DNA of 42,207 nt from Candidatus Minthousia equi (GTDB lineage Bacteria; Bacteroidota; Bacteroidia; Bacteroidales; Bacteroidaceae), in contig JAGHTY010000070.1 in the NCBI GenBank assembly GCA_018065125.1, positions 1 through 42,207 on the forward strand. Direction: 5' to 3'. A program made the position numbers and the translations under genes. The notes under the pieces were generated by a model. It was not told the DNA's origin and did no database searches. It saw nothing but the letters and a program-made list of their open reading frames with translations. Below, piece after piece: positions 6,987 through 14,642 of this stretch; within the stretch, counting starts at the first letter, position 1; each line of letters begins with the position of its first letter.

Positions 6987-7718
6987 TCAATACAATGCAA
7001 ATGGCTTTACGAATGTAGTACGTGCGAACTTAGAAATAACAGGATCTGAAATGCCATCGAAGGTAATCTTCACCTCTACAGAGTCGTTACCAGGAACAAT
7101 GCTTCCCAGTTTTGAAATATCGTATGAACGAAGCAAGTTTCCGGTACGCATGCCCCCGCCTTCATTGTTACCCTTGGTATCGTAGATAAAAGTCAAGTCT
7201 AACTTGTTTGGTGCCTGGTAATCAGGATTGTAAATTAGATAGAAATCTGGAGCAATATTCTTGTCGTTTTCCTGCTTGTAGTAACAGCTGGCACCAATGT
7301 TAAGATAACCGCCATACGCCCAGATATCCAGCAACTTCAATACCTTTGCACGCTTGCCTGGTTCCATAACGCCTTTTGCAGTAGCCTCATCCAGCGTAAC
7401 AGGCTTTACAACTGTTACAAACTCGCCAGACACAACCTGTGCATTTTTCACAGAAACCTGACCGCCTTCCTGCGACTTATCAGACTTGTTATACTGAAGG
7501 CTCAACTGCGCACGCTCGGCATCCGACAAGTCGGTACCTGCTGCCAATGTAGCCTTACCACCACCATCAGCATAGGCTGTATATCCCAGGTCCTTACTTC
7601 CGGTAATGGTAAAATATCCACTCACAAATTCCTTACTGTCATCAACATCCGTCTTTACACAAGATGTGACAAATGCGCAGCCTAGCAAGACTGCCAAAAT
7701 CATCTTTATCTTATTCAT
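6987..7718 (-). CDS. NigD-like lipoprotein
   Basis: A 243-residue predicted lipoprotein. A basic start and hydrophobic core lead to VTSC with Cys20 as the lipid site. The mature part has the look of the NigD-like family (N-terminal OB-like part, C-terminal beta-sandwich): YFTITGSKDLGYTAYADGG, VVKPVTLDEATAKG, YGGYLNIGASCYYKQ, LDLTFIYDTKGNNEGGG. The family was named from the Prevotella nigrescens nigrescin locus, and its molecular role is not established. The open frame extends upstream into the Dabb gene, but the Met at 7718 precedes a proper signal peptide and is the sensible start. The gene lies 19 nt after the Dabb stop, so the two probably share a transcript. The family assignment is from pattern memory and moderately secure. 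Confidence 0.6.
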   Translation of the reverse strand: MNKIKMILAVLLGCAFVTSCVKTDVDDSKEFVSGYFTITGSKDLGYTAYADGGGKATLAAGTDLSDAERAQLSLQYNKSDKSQEGGQVSVKNAQVVSGEFVTVVKPVTLDEATAKGVMEPGKRAKVLKLLDIWAYGGYLNIGASCYYKQENDKNIAPDFYLIYNPDYQAPNKLDLTFIYDTKGNNEGGGMRTGNLLRSYDISKLGSIVPGNDSVEVKITFDGISDPVISKFARTTFVKPFALY

Positions 7719-7737
7719 AGTTTTCTCTTTTTGATAT

Positions 7738-8040
7738 TTATACTTCATAATCCATACATGTACGGGTAGCTGTGTAAGGGCGCACCTTACCATTGGCCAC
7801 TGCAACATGCTCGGGATGAATAGAGTATCCCTTTAGTGAAGCTTCATCCTCGAAAAGTGAATCAAGCATTACATCTGCATTTGATGATGCCAGGCAATCA
7901 ATGTTTACCTTAATGTCGATCAAACCAGGAATACGACCTTTCAATGCCTCTAGCCCCTGCTTAATGCCCTGCTTGACAGCCTCGCGCTCATCGCCTACCA
8001 ATTCTGCACGCAGAGTCCATAAAATTACATGCTTTACCAT
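7738..8040 (-). CDS. Dabb (stress-responsive alpha/beta-barrel) family protein
   Basis: A 100-residue single-domain cytoplasmic protein. MVKHVILWTLRAE at the start, the central IPGLIDIKVNID and the late YSIHPEHVAVA match the Dabb domain, a ferredoxin-like dimeric barrel found in small stress-response proteins and some ring-cleaving or cyclising enzymes. The His in HPEH is the conserved position near the barrel opening. The stand-alone length is normal. The promoter -7 box lies at 8074-8081, and the NigD-like lipoprotein gene follows in the same transcript. No specific reaction can be assigned. Confidence 0.85.
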   Translation of the reverse strand: MVKHVILWTLRAELVGDEREAVKQGIKQGLEALKGRIPGLIDIKVNIDCLASSNADVMLDSLFEDEASLKGYSIHPEHVAVANGKVRPYTATRTCMDYEV

Positions 8041-8073
8041 AATCTATATTGTGTTATTTTGTTCTTTTCGGCA

Positions 8074-8081
8074 CAAAGATA
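8074..8081 (-). promoter_or_regulatory. -7 box for the Dabb/NigD-like transcript
   Basis: The minus strand reads TATCTTTG followed by TGC, 34 nt upstream of the Dabb start. It is a perfect TAnnTTTG. Confidence 0.7.
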
Positions 8082-8220
8082 CGTAAATTAGTTGGGAGTA
8101 ATAGTTAGGAGTAAAGAGTTTTGTGAAAGTTTAAAGAAATTCAGTTCAGATACCCTATTTATTATATAAGGTAAACATCTTGACGAAGCCACACTTTTCT
8201 TAAAAGACGTTAATTTAAAG

Positions 8221-8285
8221 GTGTATTACTTGGATAGTACACTAATATTGCCTTACCTTTGCAGTGTACTAATTAACTAATACAC
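8221..8285 (+). promoter_or_regulatory. Promoter of the ABC-permease-GntR operon with two operator-like palindromes
   Basis: The -7 box TACCTTTG lies at 8254-8261, with TTGG at 8230-8233 as a weak -33 (20-bp spacer). Palindrome one has arms GTGTATTA (8221-8228) and TAGTACAC (8235-8242). Palindrome two has arms GTGTACTA (8264-8271) and TAATACAC (8278-8285). Each has a 6-bp centre, and their start points are 43 bp apart. One covers the -33 region and the other the transcript start. GTGTA...TACAC is the kind of operator recognised by YtrA-type GntR repressors, and such a repressor is the last gene of this operon, so autorepression is likely. Confidence 0.75.
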
Positions 8286-8292
8286 CAAAACA

Positions 8293-9129
8293 ATGATTGA
8301 AATTAACAAAATCACTTATCAGTACAAGAAAAGCCACAAGATGGTTTTCACTGATTTTAGCCTCACCATACCAAAAGGAAACGTATGCGGCTTACTTGGC
8401 AAGAATGGCGCAGGAAAGTCAACCCTGCTGTATTTAATCAGCGCATTGCTACGCACCCAGAAAGGTAGTATTACCTTCAACGGACAAAACGTATGGAAGC
8501 GCAAGCCAGAACTTCTGCAAGAAATCTTTATCGTTCCTGAGGAGTTCGACTTGCCAGCCATTTCTCTTCAGCAATACATCAACACTAACGCACCTTTCTA
8601 CCCTAACTTCAACAAGGAATTGATGAACGAGTGCCTGAAAGATTTTGAACTAACTCCCGAGCTAAACCTTGGCCAGTTGTCAATGGGACAGAAAAAGAAG
8701 GTTTATATCTGTTTTGCACTGGCTACAGGTGTTCAGTTGCTCATCATGGATGAGCCAAGCAATGGATTAGACATCCCTTCAAAAAGCCAGTTCCGCAAGG
8801 TTGTAAGTCGCTGCATGACCGACGAGCGCACCATTCTTATCTCTACCCATCAGGTAAAGGATGTAGAAATGCTGCTGGATCATATCATCATTATAGAAAA
8901 CAGCCAGGTGCTATTGAATGCAAATATCGGTGAGATTGCCAATGCTTTTAGCTTTGAATTCGTGCAGGGTGGCGAAATGCCAGAGGATGCAATCTTCTGC
9001 CTTCCAACTATTGGAGGAGCCGCTGTAGTACGTCCTAACACAGAGAACCGTGAAACACAGATTGACCTAGAGATGCTGTTCAATGCCTGCATCGCTAATC
9101 CACAGAAGTTTAACAATTTAAAGAAGTAA
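8293..9129 (+). CDS. ABC transporter ATP-binding protein (YtrB-like)
   Basis: A 278-aa cytoplasmic ATPase. The Walker A is GKNGAGKST at residues 36-44, the signature is a degenerate LSMGQ at 129-133, the Walker B is LLIMDEP at 149-155, and the H-loop lies in ISTHQ. Residues beyond about 205 form a short C-terminal extension. It pairs with the permease 5 nt downstream and the GntR regulator. This ATPase-permease-YtrA set resembles operons in Firmicutes and Bacteroidota induced by cell-wall antibiotics, though substrate and direction (probably export) are not shown. The start at 8293 lies 31 nt past the -7 box and just after the second operator. Confidence 0.88.
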   Translation: MIEINKITYQYKKSHKMVFTDFSLTIPKGNVCGLLGKNGAGKSTLLYLISALLRTQKGSITFNGQNVWKRKPELLQEIFIVPEEFDLPAISLQQYINTNAPFYPNFNKELMNECLKDFELTPELNLGQLSMGQKKKVYICFALATGVQLLIMDEPSNGLDIPSKSQFRKVVSRCMTDERTILISTHQVKDVEMLLDHIIIIENSQVLLNANIGEIANAFSFEFVQGGEMPEDAIFCLPTIGGAAVVRPNTENRETQIDLEMLFNACIANPQKFNNLKK

Positions 9130-9134
9130 TCGAT

Positions 9135-9962
9135 ATGGCAAGCATTAAAAGAATAGCAAATGTTACACGTTGGGACCTCATTACCAACTGGAAAGGATAC
9201 CGCTCAATGATCATATCCTATACATTGGCATACGTTATTGGCCTTTGTATTATGAACTGGAACTCAAGATATACAGTATTACACACTCAGGAGGCTTTTT
9301 CTGTATTACAATGGAGCGGAATCATGTCTATGACTATAGCCATGCTAATGACATTCCCATGTCTTATCAGCAGCTTCATTAATGCAAAGCAGAAGAAAAT
9401 CAGTTACCTTATGCTTCCAGCCAGCATGACCGAAAAACTGCTGAGTCGCATGGTAATCTGTTTCATTCTCTTCCCTATCATGTTATTGGCATGTTTCTTT
9501 CTGGGCGACCTGATTCACTATCTGGTAATGGTTCCTTGGATGCCCGAGGGAAGCACAAATCTAGCATTTTTTGATTTCTTCAGCCATTGGCATAGTTTAT
9601 TCCCAAGTCTTGTGGCTACCAATTCAAATGGCGAAACAACTTATATGTATTTTGATTTTATAAATGTATTACTCCTGCCTACTACCTACCTGTTCATGGG
9701 TGGTTGTCTGTTCACCAAACGTGCCATAATTAAGACATGGGGAATTGGCATTGTAGCGCTGGTAATGTTCGGTTTGTTTATGGATAATGTTGGAGCAGAG
9801 CTGCTGTGGAACTGGATGCACAACATAGAGCCAAATAAAGCTGCAACAGTCATAAGATGGGCGGCCAACACCATTGCCCTGGGCTTGAACATAACATTTG
9901 CCTGTGTAGGCTATAAGCACTTTGTTAACCGTGAAATTGTAAAAAACAGAAGATTCTTATGA
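9135..9962 (+). CDS. ABC transporter permease subunit
   Basis: A 275-aa integral membrane protein with about six hydrophobic segments: about 28-45, 65-88, 108-130, 170-195, 200-220 and 240-260. The motif SSFINAKQKKISYLMLPASMTEKLLSR, between the second and third helices, is common in Bacteroidota ABC-2-like permeases annotated only as membrane protein. It follows the ATPase by 5 nt, and its stop overlaps the start of the GntR regulator (ATGA), so the three genes are cotranslated. No periplasmic substrate-binding protein is present, consistent with an exporter or an antibiotic-sensing/flippase role. Confidence 0.8.
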   Translation: MASIKRIANVTRWDLITNWKGYRSMIISYTLAYVIGLCIMNWNSRYTVLHTQEAFSVLQWSGIMSMTIAMLMTFPCLISSFINAKQKKISYLMLPASMTEKLLSRMVICFILFPIMLLACFFLGDLIHYLVMVPWMPEGSTNLAFFDFFSHWHSLFPSLVATNSNGETTYMYFDFINVLLLPTTYLFMGGCLFTKRAIIKTWGIGIVALVMFGLFMDNVGAELLWNWMHNIEPNKAATVIRWAANTIALGLNITFACVGYKHFVNREIVKNRRFL

Positions 9963-10321
9963 TTTTTAAGGAAAGCAGACCCATTTATCTACAAATTGCC
10001 GATCGTATCTGCGACGAGATTCAGCAACAAGTATACAAGGAAGACGAGCGAATACCATCGGTACGCGAATATGCCTCGATGGTAGAGGTAAACGCCAATA
10101 CCGTTATGCGATCGTTTGATTACCTGCAGCAAACCGAGATTATCTACAACAAGCGCGGTGTAGGTTACTTTGTAGCACCCACAGCCCGAAAGCGCATCAT
10201 GCAGTTACGCAAGGAATTACTTTTTAAAGAGGATCTTCCCGAATTTATAAGCAAAATGAAAGCACTGGGTATTTCAGTGCAGGAAATAACAGAAGCTATT
10301 GAACTCTTAGTTAAGGATTAA
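9959..10321 (+). CDS. GntR-family transcriptional regulator, YtrA subfamily
   Basis: A 120-residue regulator with a winged helix-turn-helix at about residues 8-75: ESRPIYLQIADRICDEI, then RIPSVREYASMVEVNANTV and NKRGVGYFV, the typical GntR recognition block. There is only a short helical dimerisation tail of about 45 residues, with no ligand domain, which defines the YtrA group. It is the third gene of the ABC operon (4-nt overlap with the permease gene) and most likely represses its own promoter at the two palindromes at 8221-8285. A strong terminator follows. Confidence 0.9.
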   Translation: MIFKESRPIYLQIADRICDEIQQQVYKEDERIPSVREYASMVEVNANTVMRSFDYLQQTEIIYNKRGVGYFVAPTARKRIMQLRKELLFKEDLPEFISKMKALGISVQEITEAIELLVKD

Positions 10322-10341
10322 GAGTTTAAAAAGAAAGAACT

Positions 10342-10378
10342 AAGCTCCGGATTGTTAGCAAACAATTCGGGGCTTTTA
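10342..10378 (+). terminator. Terminator of the ABC/GntR operon
   Basis: A 15-bp uninterrupted stem (two G-T pairs) joins 10342-10356 with 10361-10375 across an AGCA loop. The 3' end of the stem runs into TTTTA. It lies 20 nt after the GntR stop. Confidence 0.9.
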
Positions 10379-10390
10379 CATTAGTATCAT

Positions 10391-10420
10391 AAAAAAAATC
10401 AGGCTGCCCACCGGCAGCCT
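10391..10420 (-). terminator. Minus-strand-specific intrinsic terminator
   Basis: A perfect 8-bp GC-rich stem (10401-10408 with 10413-10420) is followed on the minus strand by GA and then eight T. Nothing annotated upstream on that strand would use it except the proposed small RNA. Confidence 0.8.
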
Positions 10421-10504
10421 AAACGCAGAGTCTTTAATTTTCTGTAGCAATCACTTTTATAATGTTTTTTGGAGTATCTTGTTATTATTTACAATGCAAA
10501 GGAA
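10391..10504 (-). ncRNA. Candidate small RNA of about 100 nt, minus strand
   Basis: On the minus strand a -33-like TTTG (10523-10526) and a -7-like TTCCTTTG (10497-10504, one mismatch to TAnnTTTG, followed by C) are 18 bp apart. The transcript would begin near 10490. It would end at a GC-rich hairpin AGGCTGCC-GGTG-GGCAGCCT (10401-10420) followed by eight T (10391-10398). The hairpin has no T run on the plus strand, and the plus-strand operon already has its own terminator, so a leftward transcript is the best explanation. No open reading frame longer than a few codons is visible. I do not recognise an Rfam family. Confidence 0.5.
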
Positions 10505-10712
10505 CACATTTTTTGAATATAACAAAAATATTTCTAAGAATAAAAGGGTATTGATTTGTGTTTAAAATGGGTGCATTTTGTTGCACAGCTTTATTCATGG
10601 GATCTTCAGAATATCCATATTGTATATTTAACAATTGTCATAAATGATACAAAACACTACAATAAGAATACAAAATATTGCTAAAACATAATAGTTTCTT
10701 AATTAAAATCAT

Positions 10713-10720
10713 TACCTTTG
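10713..10720 (+). promoter_or_regulatory. -7 box for kdsA
   Basis: TACCTTTG followed by CC, 22 nt before the ATG at 10743. A TTTC near 10695-10698 could act as a weak -33 element. It starts the kdsA-kdsD transcript. Confidence 0.75.
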
Positions 10721-10742
10721 CCACAAACAATAATCACAAAAC

Positions 10743-11498
10743 ATGAGTAAACCTATCATCATTGCAGGCCCCTGCGTAATAGAAAGTCAGGAATTACTGG
10801 ACACCGTAGCACAGGAACTTTGTAGGCTGAACAAGAAATACGAGTTAGATATTATCTTCAAGGCTTCATTCGACAAGGCAAACCGCACCTCGATTTCAAG
10901 TTTTCGTGGTCCAGGACTAGAAAAAGGGTTGCAGATGCTAGACAGCATCAAGCAGCATTTTGGGCTGAAGATTCTCACCGACATCCATGAAAGTATTCAG
11001 GCAGAAGCTGCAGGACAGGTGGTAGATGTGATACAGATTCCGGCTTTTCTTTGCCGACAAACAGATTTGCTGGTAGCAGCAGCAAAAACAGGAAAAGTAG
11101 TGAATATCAAAAAGGCCCAGTTCCTTAGTGGCATAGACATGCAGTATCCTGTACAGAAGGTACGCGAAAGTGGTAACAATAAGGTTTGGCTTACCGAACG
11201 TGGTAACATGTTTGGATACAATAATCTGGCAGTGGATTTCCGCAACATCCCAGACATGAAGCAATGGACAGACACCGTCATCATGGATTGCACCCATGCC
11301 GTTCAACGCCCTGGAGGAGGAAATGGCTGTACTAGCGGTAACCGTGAATTTGTTCCAATGATGGCACTGGCAGCAAAGGCATTTGGTGCTACAGGCTACT
11401 TCTTTGAAACACACCCAACTCCCGACACAGCCAAGAGCGACGGTCCAAACATGCTGTATCTAAATGAACTGGAAAACGTAATCGTTTCATTACTATAA
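10743..11498 (+). CDS. kdsA: 3-deoxy-D-manno-octulosonate 8-phosphate synthase
   Basis: A 251-aa cytoplasmic enzyme that condenses arabinose 5-phosphate with phosphoenolpyruvate to Kdo 8-phosphate for the lipopolysaccharide inner core. Visible landmarks are IIIAGPCVIES, FKASFDKANRTS, SSFRGPGLEKGL, DIHESIQA, IQIPAFLCRQTDLL, KAQFLSG, HAVQRPGGGNG and HPTPDTAKSDGPN. Cys11 in AGPC marks the metal-dependent class. Length is a little under the 280 aa of E. coli KdsA. The next gene, kdsD/kpsF, makes its arabinose 5-phosphate substrate, so the pair is a two-step pathway unit 13 nt apart. Confidence 0.96.
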   Translation: MSKPIIIAGPCVIESQELLDTVAQELCRLNKKYELDIIFKASFDKANRTSISSFRGPGLEKGLQMLDSIKQHFGLKILTDIHESIQAEAAGQVVDVIQIPAFLCRQTDLLVAAAKTGKVVNIKKAQFLSGIDMQYPVQKVRESGNNKVWLTERGNMFGYNNLAVDFRNIPDMKQWTDTVIMDCTHAVQRPGGGNGCTSGNREFVPMMALAAKAFGATGYFFETHPTPDTAKSDGPNMLYLNELENVIVSLL

Positions 11499-11511
11499 AA
11501 GAATTGCACTT

Positions 11512-12462
11512 ATGTCTGAAATAAGAAAATACGCAGAGCGATGCCTGCAAGATGAAGCAAACGCCATATTGGCACTCATCCCTCAACTGGATGAGGAATT
11601 TGACAAAGCTGTTGACCTGATGCTAAACTGCACCGGAAAAGTAATTGTTACCGGTGTGGGAAAAAGCGGGAACGTAGGTGCCAAGATTGCAGCAACCCTA
11701 TCCAGCACAGGAACACCTGCCATTTTCATGAATCCTCTGGATGCATTTCATGGCGATTTAGGCATGGTAGCAGATGGCGATGTGGTTATGATGATCAGTT
11801 ATTCTGGTCAAACCGATGAGCTGCTGCGCATCTTACCCTACATACAGCACCGAAAGCTGCCAATCATCGGAATTTCAGGCAATGAAGACTCTCTGCTTGC
11901 AAAATACAGCACCTGTCATATCAAGGCATGGGTTGAACGCGAGGCTTGTCCATTGAATCTTGCTCCTACTAGTAGCACCACCGCAGCACTGGCCATTGGT
12001 GATGCATTGGCTTGCGCATTAATCGAAGTGCGTCATTTTGAAGCCAATGACTTTGCCCAGTTCCACCCTGGTGGAAGCATAGGAAGAAGATTGCTTACCA
12101 CTGCTCGCGACGTGATGTGGAAAGAGGATCTTCCTATCATTGGTCCAGACATGTTGCTGAGTGACGCCATCTTGCATGTAAGCGCCGGGAAATTGGGACT
12201 TTGCGTTATCATGGAAAACGACAAAATACAAGGTATCATCACTGATGGCGACATTCGCAGGGCCATGCAGAATCACCGCGAACGCTTCTTCGAGGCAAAG
12301 GTTAATGAAGTGATGACAAAGAACCCAAAATGTATTCAACCCGACATGGTGGTTAGCAAGATTCAGCACATGATGAACTACTTTAAAATTCATGCCGTAC
12401 TTGTTACCGATACAGAAGGAAAACTATTAGGTATTGTAGATTCATTCAGCTGCGAGGTGTAA
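11512..12462 (+). CDS. kdsD: D-arabinose 5-phosphate isomerase (KdsD/KpsF/GutQ family)
   Basis: A 316-aa protein that interconverts ribulose 5-phosphate and arabinose 5-phosphate. An N-terminal SIS domain (about residues 40-175) shows VTGVGKSGNVGAKIAATLSS, FHGDLGMV and SYSGQTDEL, followed by PTSSTTAALAIGDALA. Two CBS domains (about 205-260 and 270-316) include ITDGDIRR. FHPGG at the domain junction is characteristic. Length matches KdsD (about 328 aa). It is coupled to kdsA, the enzyme using its product. The last CBS ends at VDSFSCEV, a few residues shorter than in E. coli. Confidence 0.94.
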   Translation: MSEIRKYAERCLQDEANAILALIPQLDEEFDKAVDLMLNCTGKVIVTGVGKSGNVGAKIAATLSSTGTPAIFMNPLDAFHGDLGMVADGDVVMMISYSGQTDELLRILPYIQHRKLPIIGISGNEDSLLAKYSTCHIKAWVEREACPLNLAPTSSTTAALAIGDALACALIEVRHFEANDFAQFHPGGSIGRRLLTTARDVMWKEDLPIIGPDMLLSDAILHVSAGKLGLCVIMENDKIQGIITDGDIRRAMQNHRERFFEAKVNEVMTKNPKCIQPDMVVSKIQHMMNYFKIHAVLVTDTEGKLLGIVDSFSCEV

Positions 12463-12510
12463 AACACATAAATAATGTGTATTCTTACCCAAATTCTCAA
12501 CTTTTTTACG

Positions 12511-12528
12511 TAATTTTGCCCAAAATTA
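12511..12528 (+). promoter_or_regulatory. -7 box for metF inside a perfect 8+8 bp palindrome
   Basis: TAATTTTG (12511-12518) is followed by CC and its exact complement CAAAATTA (12521-12528), so a -7 box is readable on both strands. The plus-strand copy is 34 nt before the metF ATG. No convincing -33 is seen. Confidence 0.55.
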
Positions 12529-12552
12529 TGCACTCTTTAATTTTGAGCAAGA

Positions 12553-13503
12553 ATGAGCATTATTGATTTAATCGAACAGGACAAGAAAACAGCTTTTTCT
12601 TTCGAGGTTCTTCCACCAGTAAAAGGCGGAGGAACAGACAAACTGTTCAATGACATCGACAAACTAAAAGAATTCGATCCAAAATACATAAACATCACTA
12701 CCCATCGCAGTGAATTTGTATATAAGGAGAGTGAAAACGGTCTTTATACCCGTGAGCGAGTGCGCAAGCGCCCTGGCACGGTTGCCGTAGCTGCTGCCAT
12801 ACACAATCGCTACGGAATCAAGGTAGTTCCTCACATGGTATGCAGCGGTTTCACCCGTGAAGACATAGAATACATGCTACTGGACTTGCAGTTTTTGGGC
12901 GTGACAGATCTTTTGGTGTTACGTGGTGACAAGGCAAAGGACGACAATGTATTCATCCCTGAGCCCAACGGACCAACACATGCCATCGACCTACAAGACC
13001 AGATAAATGACTTCAACGCAGGACGATTTATCGATGGTTCTACAATCAAAGTACCTGGAAACTTTTCATACGGTGTGGCCTGTTACCCCGAAAAGCACGA
13101 GGAATCACCCAATGCTGAGCAGGATTTATATTGGCTGAAGAAAAAGGTAGATGCAGGAGCCGACTATGCTGTAACGCAAATGTTCTTTGACAACCAAAAG
13201 TATTTTAATTTTGTTGAGAAAGCACGTACTGCAGGTATCAATGTACCTATCATTCCCGGAATCAAACCTTTTGCCAAACTCAGTCAGTTAACCGTTGTTC
13301 CAAAGACTTTCCACCTGGATCTTCCACAGGAACTGGCAACAGAAGCCCTGAAGTGCAAGACTGATGCAGATGCCAAGCAACTAGGTATAGAATGGTGTAC
13401 CTACCAGTGCAAGGAACTGATGGCACACGGCGTTCCAAGTATTCATTTCTACACTGTATCCGCAGTAGATAGCATTTGTGAAGTAGCAAAAAACATATAC
13501 TAA
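12553..13503 (+). CDS. metF: Methylenetetrahydrofolate reductase
   Basis: A 316-aa flavoenzyme that reduces 5,10-methylene-THF to 5-methyl-THF, the methyl donor for methionine synthesis. Landmarks are FSFEVLPPVKGGGTDKLF at the N-terminus, ITTHRSE, VPHMVCSGFTRED, LLVLRGD, GVACYPEKHEESPN, DAGADYAVTQMFFD, IIPGIKPF and PSIHFYTV, all standard MetF blocks. Residues fit the single TIM barrel (about 300 aa) with FAD. It probably has its own promoter and is followed by holB after 2 nt. I see no S-adenosylmethionine riboswitch upstream. Confidence 0.97.
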   Translation: MSIIDLIEQDKKTAFSFEVLPPVKGGGTDKLFNDIDKLKEFDPKYINITTHRSEFVYKESENGLYTRERVRKRPGTVAVAAAIHNRYGIKVVPHMVCSGFTREDIEYMLLDLQFLGVTDLLVLRGDKAKDDNVFIPEPNGPTHAIDLQDQINDFNAGRFIDGSTIKVPGNFSYGVACYPEKHEESPNAEQDLYWLKKKVDAGADYAVTQMFFDNQKYFNFVEKARTAGINVPIIPGIKPFAKLSQLTVVPKTFHLDLPQELATEALKCKTDADAKQLGIEWCTYQCKELMAHGVPSIHFYTVSAVDSICEVAKNIY

Positions 13504-13505
13504 GC

Positions 13506-14636
13506 ATGTTTTTCAGAGACATCATAGGACAAGACAGTATTAAGCAGCGCTTGATAAAGGAAGCACGTGAGAAGCGTGTTCCCCATGCCTTGCTGTTTAC
13601 CGGTCCTGAAGGAGTGGGTAAACTCCCTCTAGCCATTGCCTTTGCCCGCTATCTCTGTTGCCAAAATCCTGGAGAAGAGGATGCTTGCGGAGAATGTCCT
13701 TCATGTAAGATGTTCAACAAATTGCAGCACCCCGACCTACATTTTGTATACCCCGTAATCAATGTTTCAAAATCTTCAGATAAGAAAACACTGAGCGATG
13801 ACATGCTGAACAAATGGCGTCCATTTGTACTGGAAACACCCTATTTCAACATCAACCACTGGTTAAGTGTGATGGGTGCAGAAAACCAGCAAGCTACCAT
13901 CTATACTCGTGAAAGCGAAGAGATTCAGCGCAAACTAACGTTGAAATCAAGTCAAGGAGGTTACAAGGTAATGATTATGTGGCTGCCCGAGAAGATGCAG
14001 GAGGAATGCAGCAACAAGATTCTGAAAATACTTGAAGAACCCCCAACCCAAACAGTTTTCATTCTGGTAAGTGAACTGCCAGAAGCATTACTGCAAACCA
14101 TTCGAAGCAGAACACAGGAGATAGAGTTCAAACGCCTCACCAACGAGCAGATCGAACATACACTGATAGAAAAAGATAACATTGGTCCTGATAATGCCCG
14201 AAACATCTCACACATTGCAAATGGTAGTTACCTGAGAGCATTGGAAGCCATCAGCATCAATGAAGATGCCGCCTTATTCTTCGACATGTTTGTATTACTG
14301 ATGCGATTGGCCTACCAGCGCAAAGTAAAGGAGATGAAGCAATGGAGCGAACAAGTGGCTAGTTGGGGAAGGGAAAGACAGAAGAACTTCCTTACTTACT
14401 GCCAACAACAGATACGTGAATACTTCATATACAACTTTCATGACGAAAGTCTAAACTACATGAACACACAGGAAAGAGATTTCTCTGTGCGATTTGCACG
14501 CTTTATAAACGAGCGTAATGTGATTGGAATAATGAATGAACTAACAGAAGCACAACGACATATTGAGCAAAACGTGAACGCACGCATGGTGTTCTTTGAC
14601 TTTGCTCTTAAGACTATCGTTTTGCTGATACAATAA
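13506..14636 (+). CDS. holB: DNA polymerase III delta' subunit (clamp-loader ATPase-like)
   Basis: A 376-aa AAA+ protein of the sliding-clamp loader. It shows HALLFTGPEGVGKLPLA with Walker A GPEGVGKL at residues 33-40. A zinc-binding Cys set follows (C52, C61, C64, C67 in the stretch CCQNPGEEDACGECPSC). KILEEPP and TIRSRTQEIEF sit near the sensor/SRC region. The SRC-like motif is present but the protein otherwise follows the non-hydrolysing delta' pattern. It sits 2 nt after metF and 6 nt before ricT, a spacing that suggests one transcript. DnaX tau/gamma is an alternative paralogue, but the length and Cys order favour delta'. Confidence 0.9.
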   Translation: MFFRDIIGQDSIKQRLIKEAREKRVPHALLFTGPEGVGKLPLAIAFARYLCCQNPGEEDACGECPSCKMFNKLQHPDLHFVYPVINVSKSSDKKTLSDDMLNKWRPFVLETPYFNINHWLSVMGAENQQATIYTRESEEIQRKLTLKSSQGGYKVMIMWLPEKMQEECSNKILKILEEPPTQTVFILVSELPEALLQTIRSRTQEIEFKRLTNEQIEHTLIEKDNIGPDNARNISHIANGSYLRALEAISINEDAALFFDMFVLLMRLAYQRKVKEMKQWSEQVASWGRERQKNFLTYCQQQIREYFIYNFHDESLNYMNTQERDFSVRFARFINERNVIGIMNELTEAQRHIEQNVNARMVFFDFALKTIVLLIQ

Positions 14637-14642
14637 ATATAT

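Larger units (their letters stand above)
10322..10742. other. Gene-free intergenic region of 421 nt
   Basis: No credible open reading frame is visible on either strand. The stretch holds the plus-strand terminator at 10342-10378, a minus-strand terminator at 10391-10420 with a matching minus-strand promoter at 10497-10526, an A/T-rich segment with no recognisable content at about 10530-10690, and the kdsA promoter at 10713-10720. Confidence 0.7.

Noticed and set aside
10501-10700. 6S RNA, tmRNA or SRP RNA in the 421-nt gap
   Set aside because: No conserved core (GGAG tetraloop domain of SRP, tRNA-like ends of tmRNA, or 6S open bubble) could be recognised. Only a short candidate RNA at 10391-10490 is supported.
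12464-12480. ACACAT/ATGTGT hairpin after the kdsD stop
   Set aside because: The stem has only 6 weak pairs and no T run, too little to call a terminator.
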